Shown piece by piece: positions 51,119 through 59,037 of a stretch of DNA of 64,000 nt. The notes beneath the pieces were generated by a model. The model made no database searches. It was not told the DNA's origin and saw only the letters and a program-made list of their open reading frames with translations. Source of the DNA: Oceanospirillum linum (GTDB lineage Bacteria > Pseudomonadota > Gammaproteobacteria > Pseudomonadales > Halomonadaceae); contig NZ_FXTS01000007.1 of assembly GCF_900182785.1 (NCBI RefSeq), positions 136,811 through 200,810 of the forward strand, read 5' to 3'. Each line of letters starts with the position of its first letter. Positions within the stretch are counted from its first letter, which is position 1. The position numbers and the translations under genes are program-made.

Positions 51119-51142
51119 ACGGGGCCCTGAGGCCCCGTTTTG
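51119..51142 (+). terminator. Terminator downstream of dacA
   Basis: ACGGGGCC (51119-51126), loop CTGA, GGCCCCGT (51131-51138), then TTT. It separates dacA from ybeD-lipB-lipA. Confidence 0.88.
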
Positions 51143-51203
51143 CTATTTAAAGATAGGCTGGGAAGCACATCTCAGGCTATTACAAGTTTCAAAGGTTTGG
51201 ATT

Positions 51204-51476
51204 ATGAGTAATCAGCAAGAAGCGCCTAAAATTGAATTTCCCTGTGATTACCCGATCAAGGTTGTTGGCCGAGCGGGCCATGATTTTCGTCAGGTTGTAC
51301 TTGATGTGATGGAAATTCATGCGCCGGGGTTTGACCAGACTCTGGTTGATGTCATCGAAAGTAGTGGCGGTAAATTTCAGTCTGTACGCGTCACCATTAC
51401 GGCAACGGGTGAGCCTCAGTTAAAGTCTATTTATGAAGACCTGAAAGCTACCGGTTGTGTCCAGATGGTACTCTAA
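51204..51476 (+). CDS. ybeD: YbeD family protein (DUF493)
   Basis: Small cytosolic protein of 90 residues, ACT-like fold, function not established. The ATG at 51204 gives MSNQQEAPKIEFPCDYPIKVVGR; conserved IEFPCDYPIKVVG and the end IYEDLKATGCVQMVL match E. coli YbeD closely. The frame is open from 51090, but that upstream part crosses the terminator and is not coding. It is always found between dacA and lipB in this group. Confidence 0.93.
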   Translation: MSNQQEAPKIEFPCDYPIKVVGRAGHDFRQVVLDVMEIHAPGFDQTLVDVIESSGGKFQSVRVTITATGEPQLKSIYEDLKATGCVQMVL

Positions 51477-51479
51477 GGG

Positions 51480-52160
51480 ATGACTTTGAGCGATCGGAAA
51501 AAAGAGATACCTCCGGTGAAAGTCTGCTACCTCGGGCTGGTTCCTTATGAGGAAACATGGCAGAGAATGCAGGCATATACCAATACCCGGACATCGTCAG
51601 ACCCGGACCAGATATGGATTCTGGAGCACCCGCCGGTTTTTACTCAAGGGCTGGCTGGTAAAGATGAACATCTCCTGGCCCCTGGTGATATACCTGTCGT
51701 CCAGGTCGATCGGGGAGGGCAGGTGACTTACCACGGTCCTGGTCAGCTGGTTATCTATTTGCTTCTTGACGTAAAACGCCTTGGTTCAGGGGTTCGTCAA
51801 CTGGTTACTCTGATGGAAACCGCTGTTGTCGAGGCTTTAAAGAAATCTGGAGTCTCTGCATACCCTAAAGCTGATGCACCGGGTGTTTATGTGCAGATCG
51901 ACGGTGAAGAGTGCAAAATTGCATCTTTAGGCTTACGCATTCGGCGCGGGTGTTCATTTCATGGCCTGGCTTTTAACCTTGATATGGATACTTCCCCGTT
52001 TCTCAGAATTAACCCCTGTGGCTATCAGGGATTACGCATGACACAGCTTACAGAAGTTGCGCCGGAGGTCACCCCTGAGGCGGCAACACAATGGGTGCTG
52101 AACCACCTTATCGAGGGGTTAGGTAACCCGACTATCACAGAACAAAAGGGGCTGGATTAG
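51480..52160 (+). CDS. lipB: Lipoyl(octanoyl) transferase
   Basis: Moves octanoate from acyl carrier protein to lipoyl domains such as those of AceF. The 226-residue protein has VFTQGLAGKDEHLL, DRGGQVTYHGPGQLV, the catalytic lysine in KIASLGLRIRRG and the catalytic cysteine in INPCGYQGL. The ATG at 51480 is only one base from the AAGGG motif, so the TTG at 51486, seven bases after it, may be the true start; this would remove two residues. Confidence 0.95.
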   Translation: MTLSDRKKEIPPVKVCYLGLVPYEETWQRMQAYTNTRTSSDPDQIWILEHPPVFTQGLAGKDEHLLAPGDIPVVQVDRGGQVTYHGPGQLVIYLLLDVKRLGSGVRQLVTLMETAVVEALKKSGVSAYPKADAPGVYVQIDGEECKIASLGLRIRRGCSFHGLAFNLDMDTSPFLRINPCGYQGLRMTQLTEVAPEVTPEAATQWVLNHLIEGLGNPTITEQKGLD

Positions 52161-52163
52161 TCT

Positions 52164-53174
52164 ATGAGTGATACGCGCTCTCAGATCGTTGACGCTACGG
52201 CAGGCGGTCAAAAAGTGGTCAAAAAAACCGGTAAAGTTGAGCAGGGTGTCAAACTGCGTGGCGCCGATAAAACAGATCGAATTCCGGTGAAAATCATCCC
52301 AACAGAAGAGATACCCCGTAAGCCAGAGTGGTTGAAAGTGCGTATGTACGCCACGCCGGAAGTTCGTCGTATCAAGGATACGTTGCGTACCCGTAAGTTG
52401 CATACCGTATGTGAAGAGGCCGCCTGTCCGAACCTGGGGGAGTGTTTCAATGGTGGCACCGCAACTTTCATGATTATGGGTGATATCTGCACTCGCCGTT
52501 GCCCTTTCTGTGACGTCGCCCATGGCCGCCCGAATAACCTTAATCAGGATGAGCCCAGGGAGCTGGCTGAAGCAATTGCTGATATGCGTCTGAAGTACGT
52601 AGTGATCACCTCGGTGGATCGTGATGACTTACGGGATGGTGGCGCTCAGCACTTTGCGGACTGCATCGCCGAAACCCGTCAGCGCATGGATAGCATTGAA
52701 ATCGAAGTACTGGTACCGGATTTCCGGGGGCGTATGGATGTTGCTCTGGATATCCTGCAGCAGACACCACCTGATGTTTTTAACCACAATTTGGAAACCG
52801 TGCCGGCGCTTTATCGTAAGGTTCGCCCAGGGGCAGATTACCAATGGTCACTGGATCTGCTTAAACAGTATAAAGAGCGCTGCCCGGATGTATTGACCAA
52901 GTCCGGCCTGATGCTGGGCGTTGGCGAGACAAAAGAAGAAGTGGTTGAGGTGATGAAAGACCTGCGGGCTCATAACGTTGATATGTTGACGCTGGGGCAG
53001 TACATGCAGCCTTCCAAGAACCACCTGGCGATTGACCGTTGGGTGCATCCTGATGAGTTCGACGAATTAAGGGTGATAGCTGAAGGGCTGGGCTTTAAGC
53101 ATGTTGCTTCTGGCCCTCTGGTTCGTTCTTCGTATCATGCTGATAAACAGGCCCATGGTGAAACTGTTAAGTAG
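52164..53174 (+). CDS. lipA: Lipoyl synthase
   Basis: Radical-SAM enzyme that inserts two sulfurs into protein-bound octanoate. The 336-residue protein has the auxiliary cluster motif CEEAACPNLGEC (about 77-88) and the radical-SAM CTRRCPFC motif (about 108-115); the C-terminal RSSYHAD stretch is the usual serine that binds the auxiliary cluster. It follows lipB by three bases and ends at a strong terminator. Its product is needed by the pyruvate dehydrogenase encoded 3 kb downstream. Confidence 0.97.
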   Translation: MSDTRSQIVDATAGGQKVVKKTGKVEQGVKLRGADKTDRIPVKIIPTEEIPRKPEWLKVRMYATPEVRRIKDTLRTRKLHTVCEEAACPNLGECFNGGTATFMIMGDICTRRCPFCDVAHGRPNNLNQDEPRELAEAIADMRLKYVVITSVDRDDLRDGGAQHFADCIAETRQRMDSIEIEVLVPDFRGRMDVALDILQQTPPDVFNHNLETVPALYRKVRPGADYQWSLDLLKQYKERCPDVLTKSGLMLGVGETKEEVVEVMKDLRAHNVDMLTLGQYMQPSKNHLAIDRWVHPDEFDELRVIAEGLGFKHVASGPLVRSSYHADKQAHGETVK

Positions 53175-53179
53175 TACAG

Positions 53180-53212
53180 AAAAACCTTTTGTAGCATGCA
53201 AAAGGTTTTTTA
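53180..53212 (+). terminator. Terminator after lipA
   Basis: AAAAACCTTTTG (53180-53191) pairs with CAAAAGGTTTTT (53199-53210), followed by TTATT. Confidence 0.88.
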
Positions 53213-53269
53213 TTGCTGTGGTGGAGATAGTTGTCTAAGCTGAAACCATAATCGCCATTCGGACACTTT

Positions 53270-53557
53270 ATGTATCGACTTTCAGTCACTTTAACAATGC
53301 TTGGTTTTCTCCTGTTGTTCTTGCAACAGGGGAGTTTTGTGCAAAGCATTGATCCGGTTGATGATTCGGCAACAGTTGTTTTAAGTGCAGCTTTTGATAC
53401 TGATAACGGGTTTGATGACTCCGCTTTGCCTGCAGAGAAAATATACCTTACAGATCTACTTCTGCATAAGGTTGCTCTGATTTCTCTGCCTGCTCCCGCC
53501 TTGGGGCTCCCAGTCTCAAGTTTTCTCATTCGTGCCCCACCTGTAATGCTTGTCTGA
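53270..53557 (+). CDS. Small exported hypothetical protein
   Basis: A 95-residue protein of unknown function. A hydrophobic signal peptide (residues 1-25, LTMLGFLLLFLQQGSFVQS) is followed by a short acidic region and an end rich in hydrophobic residues and proline (SSFLIRAPPVMLV). The layout recalls small exported proteins that some gammaproteobacteria keep near metal-efflux genes, but no metal-binding cluster of His, Cys or Met is visible and no such genes are near. The CBS gene starts 36 bases downstream, so they may share a transcript. Confidence 0.55.
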   Translation: MYRLSVTLTMLGFLLLFLQQGSFVQSIDPVDDSATVVLSAAFDTDNGFDDSALPAEKIYLTDLLLHKVALISLPAPALGLPVSSFLIRAPPVMLV

Positions 53558-53593
53558 TCTATAAATTTCTTTTATCTGAAGAAGAGCATTGCT

Positions 53594-54157
53594 ATGAAAA
53601 CACTGCAACTATTACCTGTCGGTAACGATTATCATCTGGTTCACCCGGAAGAGTTTAATCATCTTGATCCCAGTGCCCCTGCGCTGGCAATCTTTACTGA
53701 TTTTAAAAAACATGTCCCTCAATCAGTTATGGCTGATCTGGCTGCAGTCCATGCTGAGTCCTTAATGCGGAAGGCTCATGTGCGAATGAAGGTTGTATTG
53801 GATAAAGAGGGGGAGCTGATAGGGATCGTCAGCCTAAATGAGCTGGATGATCAGAACTTCTTTAAGGTTAGGCATGAAGAGCGTATCAGGCATGATGAGG
53901 TGCTGGTCCAACATCTTATGATTCCACGTCAGGATCTGATGGCTCTGGATTATAATGAACTGGCCGCCGCTGATATTGATCAGGTACTGGAAACTCTGAA
54001 GCAGAATAAACAGCAGCATTGCCTCGTTGTAGACAGTGAAAATGAGCAGATCAGAGGCTTGATCTCTGCAACGGATATTGCCCGTCGCCTACATATTCCA
54101 TTAGAAATTGAAAAGCCAACAACGTTCTTTGACATTTTTATGGCGATTAAACACTGA
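53594..54157 (+). CDS. CBS-domain protein
   Basis: Cytosolic protein of 187 residues holding a pair of CBS domains and almost nothing else: the first around residues 30-85 (DLAAVHAESLMRKAHVRMKVVLDKEGELIGIVSLNELDD), the second around 105-172 (LMIPRQDLMALDYNELAAADIDQVLETLKQNKQQHCLVVDSENEQIRGLISATDIARRL). Such pairs usually bind adenine nucleotides and sense energy state. No catalytic partner is fused. The first domain appears shortened at its start. Confidence 0.8.
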   Translation: MKTLQLLPVGNDYHLVHPEEFNHLDPSAPALAIFTDFKKHVPQSVMADLAAVHAESLMRKAHVRMKVVLDKEGELIGIVSLNELDDQNFFKVRHEERIRHDEVLVQHLMIPRQDLMALDYNELAAADIDQVLETLKQNKQQHCLVVDSENEQIRGLISATDIARRLHIPLEIEKPTTFFDIFMAIKH

Positions 54158-54183
54158 TTGTCGGACAAAACCAAATTGAGATG

Positions 54184-54215
54184 ACAAAAAAGCAGCTGCA
54201 AGGCTGCTTTTTTGT
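54184..54215. terminator. Bidirectional terminator between CBS gene and gmhA-like gene
   Basis: ACAAAAAAGCAGC (54184-54196) pairs with GCTGCTTTTTTGT (54203-54215); A and T runs on both sides serve both convergent genes. Confidence 0.9.
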
Positions 54216-54245
54216 ATGTTCAGCTTTTGACGGTAGTGTAACTGC

Positions 54246-54806
54246 CTAGCTTGAAAACCGTTCATCCATGGCTTCGCACAGCCAGTGGCCGACAACCATA
54301 TGTGCCTCCTGAATACGCGCTGTTTCCGTTGAGGGGATGCGCAGGGTGGTGTCTGCTACGTGGAGAAGTTCACCACCTGTTTCTCCGGTCCAGGCATAGG
54401 TGTAACAGCCGATCTCTTTTGCTACTTTAAGTGCATCAATCACATTGGCACTATTGCCGGAAGTAGACAGGCCTATCACGATATCTTCCGGCCGGCTCAA
54501 GGCTTCTACCTGACGGCTGAAGACGGTGTCAAAGCTATAGTCATTGGAGTGAGCTGTCAAAATAGATGTATCCGTTGTCAGTGCAATTGCAGCCAGTGTT
54601 GGGCGCTCTTTTTTGTAGCGGACAACAAATTCAGCGGCCAGGTGTTGGCTATCCGCGGCGCTTCCGCCATTACCCATAAAAATGACTTTGCCACCATTGC
54701 GAATTGAGGATTCGACTTTGCTTGCAAGTTGCTGGATTTCACTCTCAAGACCCTGCAGTTTACTTAGGGTTTCCATGTGGCGTTGTAAGGCGGCCAAAAA
54801 GCTCAT
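54246..54806 (-). CDS. gmhA: Phosphoheptose isomerase-like SIS protein
   Basis: SIS-domain protein of 186 residues in the GmhA/DiaA group. GmhA converts sedoheptulose 7-phosphate to D-glycero-D-manno-heptose 7-phosphate for the LPS core. Seen here: MGNGGSAADSQHLAAEFVVRYKKERPTLAAIAL, SNDYSFDTVFSRQVEAL, GLSTSGNSANVIDALKVAK, and the histidine-containing end IQEAHMVVGHWLC. These fit GmhA substrate and zinc positions better than DiaA, but the two are close. It is divergent from a ROK kinase gene. Confidence 0.75.
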   Translation of the reverse strand: MSFLAALQRHMETLSKLQGLESEIQQLASKVESSIRNGGKVIFMGNGGSAADSQHLAAEFVVRYKKERPTLAAIALTTDTSILTAHSNDYSFDTVFSRQVEALSRPEDIVIGLSTSGNSANVIDALKVAKEIGCYTYAWTGETGGELLHVADTTLRIPSTETARIQEAHMVVGHWLCEAMDERFSS

Positions 54807-54898
54807 AACGTATACCTGAGTAAGAAAATTCAGAATGACGAATTGTACATTAGATTGTTTTTCACAGCAGTTAGTTGGTGACGTTGAGGCGCAACAAA

Positions 54899-55837
54899 AT
54901 GTATCTTGGAATTGATCTTGGCGGAACGAAAATTGAAGCCGTTGTGCTTTCTGGTGAAAAGGCTGATAAACCGGGAGCTATTCTGTTTAGAAAGCGCATA
55001 GCGACTCCTGCTGAAAATTACTCTGGGACTCTTGAGGCAATAGCCGGTCTCGTGGCTGAGGCCGATAAGCAATTCGGACCTTTTGACAGGGTTGGACTGG
55101 GTACGCCTGGAGCCGTTTCGGCTAAGACAGGGTTAATGATGAACTGTAACTCAACGTGTCTCAATGGAGAGCCTTTAGTTGAAGACCTTGAGTTACGACT
55201 CGGTAAGAAAGTAACCCAGGCTAATGATGCTAACTGTTTTGCTTTGTCTGAAGCCATAGATGGTAGTGCCAGAGGGTATAGGATCGTATTTGGTGTCATT
55301 CTGGGCACAGGGGTTGGCGGTGGTATTGTCATTGACGGAAAGGTTCTGCCGGGGTTAAACCGAATAGCTGGCGAGTGGGGGCATAACAGAATGCCAGCCT
55401 CGGTGCTCTCTGATGATGACCGGCGTGCTTGTTACTGTGGCAGGATCAACTGTGTTGAAACTTATTTGTCTGGCCCGGGTTTTGCAAATACCTACCGGTC
55501 ATTAGAACTTGCCGAAAATGCTGTCTTTGATGGTAAATTAACGGCCCGCGAAATTGCCATTTTGCTCGCCCGAAAAGATGCGCGGGCAGATCGTGCCTTA
55601 GATATTTACAGTAAGCAGTTAGCTGCAGCTTTGTCTGAGGCTATTAATATCCTGGACCCGGATATTATAGTGCTGGGTGGAGGGATGAGTAATGTCAAAG
55701 AACTTTATGCACGGGTAGCGTATTGGTTGCCGGAGTTTGTGTTTTCAGACGTTGTTGAAACGAATATCAGGTCACCTGAGTATGGTGACTCCAGCGGTGT
55801 TCGGGGGGCTGCGTGGCTGACAAAGCACAGGGTATGA
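54899..55837 (+). CDS. mak: ROK-family sugar kinase (fructokinase/mannokinase Mak-like)
   Basis: ATP-dependent kinase of 312 residues from the ATG at 54899 (MYLGIDLGGTK). The ROK pattern is complete: LGIDLGGTKIEAVVL, GTGVGGGIVIDGKVL, the AGEWGHN loop with the zinc ligand region CYCGRINCVETYLSGPGF, and LDPDIIVLGGGMSN. The end YGDSSGVRGAAWL and the NSTCLNGEPLVEDLELRL stretch match E. coli Mak closely, so fructose or a similar hexose is the likely substrate. GAGG lies ten bases before the start. Confidence 0.82.
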   Translation: MYLGIDLGGTKIEAVVLSGEKADKPGAILFRKRIATPAENYSGTLEAIAGLVAEADKQFGPFDRVGLGTPGAVSAKTGLMMNCNSTCLNGEPLVEDLELRLGKKVTQANDANCFALSEAIDGSARGYRIVFGVILGTGVGGGIVIDGKVLPGLNRIAGEWGHNRMPASVLSDDDRRACYCGRINCVETYLSGPGFANTYRSLELAENAVFDGKLTAREIAILLARKDARADRALDIYSKQLAAALSEAINILDPDIIVLGGGMSNVKELYARVAYWLPEFVFSDVVETNIRSPEYGDSSGVRGAAWLTKHRV

Positions 55838-56240
55838 TCGATAATTTTGAGTTGTGTAACTCTCTCTTTGGGCCAATTTATCTGCTACTTTTGTCTTAAA
55901 AATGACCAATTAGGGGATGGTTATCCACTCTAATTTTTGTCTTTGGTTTTTTTTTGTAGTATTTTTACAAAACTGGCCAGTCGCCTATAGCTGAACTGGT
56001 AACAGTATGGTTAAAGACAAACCTTTTATCATGGGTTTGCAGTTCTTTGAATCATTTCGCACTCGCGATATGAAGTGGTTGCAAAATCTCAGTCATTCGG
56101 ACTGAAATTTTTGCTTCAGATTAAAAAGTCCGACATGTTCCTGATGTAAATAAACTACAAGCGCTGAAAAAGCGCGTGGACAGGAGCTGCCACATGATCT
56201 GTGGCTCGGCTGAATCGGAAAAATGCGGAGAGTTGATAAT
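55838..56240. other. Long spacer and leader upstream of aceE
   Basis: This 403-base region has no supportable gene. It contains a promoter-like pair with two dyads (separate entry), then a leader of about 240 bases with several hairpins: TCGGACT (56097-56103)/AGTCCGA (56127-56133), the alternative CTGAA (56102-56106)/TTCAG (56115-56119), GCGCT/AGCGC at 56161-56175, and a stem with GCCACA/TGTGGC around 56188-56205, shortly before the GGAGAG ribosome site. Confidence 0.6.
55964..56006 (+). promoter_or_regulatory. Probable aceE promoter with two dyads
   Basis: A -35-like TTTACA (55964-55969) and a -10-like TATAGC (55986-55991) are 16 bases apart. The perfect palindrome ACTGGCCAGT (55972-55981) fills the space between them, and ACTGGTAACAGT (55995-56006) lies at the expected start point. 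The placement suggests repression, for example by a GntR-type (PdhR-like) regulator; no regulator gene is adjacent. Confidence 0.5.
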
Positions 56241-58907
56241 ATGAGTCTGGATACACGAGCAGATCTTGATCCTACAGAAACCCAGGAATGGTTAGATTCG
56301 CTGGATTCTGTAATGGATCGTGAGGGTGAAGATCGTGCTCAGTTTCTGTTGAGCGAACTGGGTAATCGTTTACGTCGTGAGGGTGCTCAGCCCCCTTTCT
56401 CTATCACTACACCACACCGCAACACTATCCCGGTTCACCGAGAAACCCGTATGCCGGGTGATCTTTTCATGGAGCGTCGTATCCGTTCTGTGATTCGTTG
56501 GAATGCAATCGCAATGGTGATGCGCGCGAACAAGAAAAATCCCGGTATCGGTGGCCATATCTCCAGTTTTATGTCCAGTGCGACCCTTTATGATGTAGGT
56601 TTTAACTATTTCTTCCGGGCGCCGAAAGATGATTTCGAAGGTGATCTGATCTATATCCAGGGGCATACGGCTCCCGGAATCTATTCCCGCTCATTCCTTG
56701 AAGGTCGCCTGAGTGAAGAGCAGCTGGATAAATTCCGCCAGGAAGTGGATGGTGATGGCCTTTCATCTTATCCACACCCTTGGCTGATGCCGGATTACTG
56801 GCAGTTCCCAACGGTATCCATGGGGCTTGGGCCACTGGGGGCTATTTATCAGGCCCACGTCATGAAGTACCTGGACAGTCGTGGCAAAAAGCCAATGGAT
56901 GATCGTAAAATCTGGGCTTTCCTTGGGGATGGTGAGTGTGACGAGCCGGAAACCCTGGGCGCGATCTCACTGGCCGGCCGTGAAAAGCTGGATAACCTGA
57001 TCTTTGTGATCAACTGTAATCTACAGCGTCTGGACGGTCCGGTTCGTGGTAACGGTCGTATTATGGATGAGCTGGAAGGCGTTTTCCGTGGCGCAGGCTG
57101 GAATGTGATCAAGGTTGTCTGGGGACGTTTCTGGGATCCTCTGTTTGAACGTGACAACAAAGACATCATGCAAAAGCGCATGGATGAAGTGGTTGATGGT
57201 GAGTATCAGAACTACAAGCAGAAGGGTGGTGCTTATACCCGTGAGCACTTCTTTGGCAAGTATCCTGGGTTGGCGGATATGGTCAAAGACATGTCTGACG
57301 AAGATATCTATCGCCTGAACCGTGGTGGTCACGATCCGTATAAAGTATATGCGGCTTACCACGAAGCTGTTAATACAACTGGTAAGCCAACCGTTATTCT
57401 GGCCCATACTGTAAAAGGTTATGGTATCGGTGAAGATGGTGAGGCCACTAACGATACTCACTCAGTGAAATCGCTGCAGATGGCCGGTCTTAAGAAGTTC
57501 CGTGACCGGTTTGGCATTCCGCTGACTGATGAGCAGTTGGAAGAAGTTCCATACTACAAACCAGCAGCTGACAGCCCTGAGATGCAGTACATGCAGGCCC
57601 AGCGTGAGCGTTTGGGTGGTTATCTGCCGGCTCGCCGTAAGAGCTTTGAACCGTTGCAGATTCCAGGTTTGGACAGCAAGATCTTTGAAGCTCAATTGAA
57701 GGGCTCCGGTGATCGTGAAATCTCTACCACAATGGCGTTTGTCCGTATTTTGTCTGGTCTGGTAAAAGACAAGCAGATTGGTGAGCGCGTTGTGCCGATT
57801 GTACCGGATGAAGCTCGTACTTTTGGTATGGAAGGCATGTTCCGTCAACTGGGTATTTATACTTCTGAAGGCCAGAAATATAAGCCGGAAGATGCTGACC
57901 AGATCATGTATTACAAGGAAGACAAAAAAGGTCAGATCCTCGAAGAGGGTATTTCTGAAGCGGGTGCCATGTCTGCATGGGTTGCGGCGGGCTCCAGTTA
58001 CAGCAACCACAACTATGCATTGATTCCGTTCTACATCTACTACTCGATGTTTGGTTTCCAGCGTATCGGTGATATCGCATGGCTAGCAGGTGATATTCAG
58101 GCTAAGGGCTTCCTCGTGGGTGGTACCGCAGGTCGTACAACGCTGAACGGTGAAGGTCTGCAGCACCAGGATGGTCATAGTCATATTCTGGCGGGTACGA
58201 TTCCAAACTGTGTGACCTATGATCCTGCATATGCCTACGAAATGGCGGTGATTATTCAGGATGGTCTGCGACGCATGTACCAGGAGCAGGAAAACTGCTT
58301 CTACTACCTGACCTCTATGAATGAGAACTACGAGCAACCTGCTATGCCGAAGGGTGCCGAAGAGGGCATTCTGAAAGGTATGTACCTGCTGAAAGAGTCG
58401 GGTGACAGCAAGCTAAAAGTACAGCTGATGGGCTCCGGTACGATTCTGCGTGAAGTGATTGCCGGTGCGGAACTGCTGAAAGAAGACTTTGGTGTCGATG
58501 CTGATATCTGGAGTGTAACCAGCTTTAACGAACTGCGCCGTGATGGTCTGGCAGCAGATCGCCAGAACTTCCTGCATCCGGAAGCTGACGAGAAAGAAGC
58601 CTACATTACCTCTTGCCTGAAAGACCGCCAGGGGCCTGTGATCGCTTCTACTGATTATATGAAGCTGCACGCTGATCAGGTACGCAGCTTTATCCCGACA
58701 GACTACCGTGTGCTGGGTACTGATGGCTTTGGTCGCTCAGATACCCGTCAGAAATTACGCCATTTCTTTGAAGTAGATCGTTATTTTGTAGCGGTTGCAG
58801 CTCTTAAAGCGCTGGCAGACCGTGGTGAAGTTGAGCGTAAAGTCGTTGCGGAAGCGATCAGCAAGTACAACATCAACCCGGAAAAATGTGACCCACTGAC
58901 CTGTTAA
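56241..58907 (+). CDS. aceE: Pyruvate dehydrogenase E1 component
   Basis: Thiamine-diphosphate enzyme that decarboxylates pyruvate and passes the acetyl group to AceF. From the ATG at 56241 (MSLDTRADLDPTETQEWLDSLDSV) it is 888 residues, the homodimeric gammaproteobacterial E1 length. The cofactor-binding GDGECDEPE ... NCNLQ motif is present near residues 230-262, as are HIS-containing segments such as HSHILAG and HPWLMPDYWQFPTVSMGLGP. GGAGAG lies eight to ten bases upstream. aceF follows after 130 bases. Confidence 0.97.
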   Translation: MSLDTRADLDPTETQEWLDSLDSVMDREGEDRAQFLLSELGNRLRREGAQPPFSITTPHRNTIPVHRETRMPGDLFMERRIRSVIRWNAIAMVMRANKKNPGIGGHISSFMSSATLYDVGFNYFFRAPKDDFEGDLIYIQGHTAPGIYSRSFLEGRLSEEQLDKFRQEVDGDGLSSYPHPWLMPDYWQFPTVSMGLGPLGAIYQAHVMKYLDSRGKKPMDDRKIWAFLGDGECDEPETLGAISLAGREKLDNLIFVINCNLQRLDGPVRGNGRIMDELEGVFRGAGWNVIKVVWGRFWDPLFERDNKDIMQKRMDEVVDGEYQNYKQKGGAYTREHFFGKYPGLADMVKDMSDEDIYRLNRGGHDPYKVYAAYHEAVNTTGKPTVILAHTVKGYGIGEDGEATNDTHSVKSLQMAGLKKFRDRFGIPLTDEQLEEVPYYKPAADSPEMQYMQAQRERLGGYLPARRKSFEPLQIPGLDSKIFEAQLKGSGDREISTTMAFVRILSGLVKDKQIGERVVPIVPDEARTFGMEGMFRQLGIYTSEGQKYKPEDADQIMYYKEDKKGQILEEGISEAGAMSAWVAAGSSYSNHNYALIPFYIYYSMFGFQRIGDIAWLAGDIQAKGFLVGGTAGRTTLNGEGLQHQDGHSHILAGTIPNCVTYDPAYAYEMAVIIQDGLRRMYQEQENCFYYLTSMNENYEQPAMPKGAEEGILKGMYLLKESGDSKLKVQLMGSGTILREVIAGAELLKEDFGVDADIWSVTSFNELRRDGLAADRQNFLHPEADEKEAYITSCLKDRQGPVIASTDYMKLHADQVRSFIPTDYRVLGTDGFGRSDTRQKLRHFFEVDRYFVAVAALKALADRGEVERKVVAEAISKYNINPEKCDPLTC

Positions 58908-59037
58908 TTGGTGTTTGAAAATAACTAACGAGGTGGCCGCCTGACAGAGCCACCTCCTTTAACCGTTAACAGGTAACAGTTCTGATCCGGTATTGATAAA
59001 TGAGCCGGATCAAACCAATCGAATAGGAGCGAAAGCT

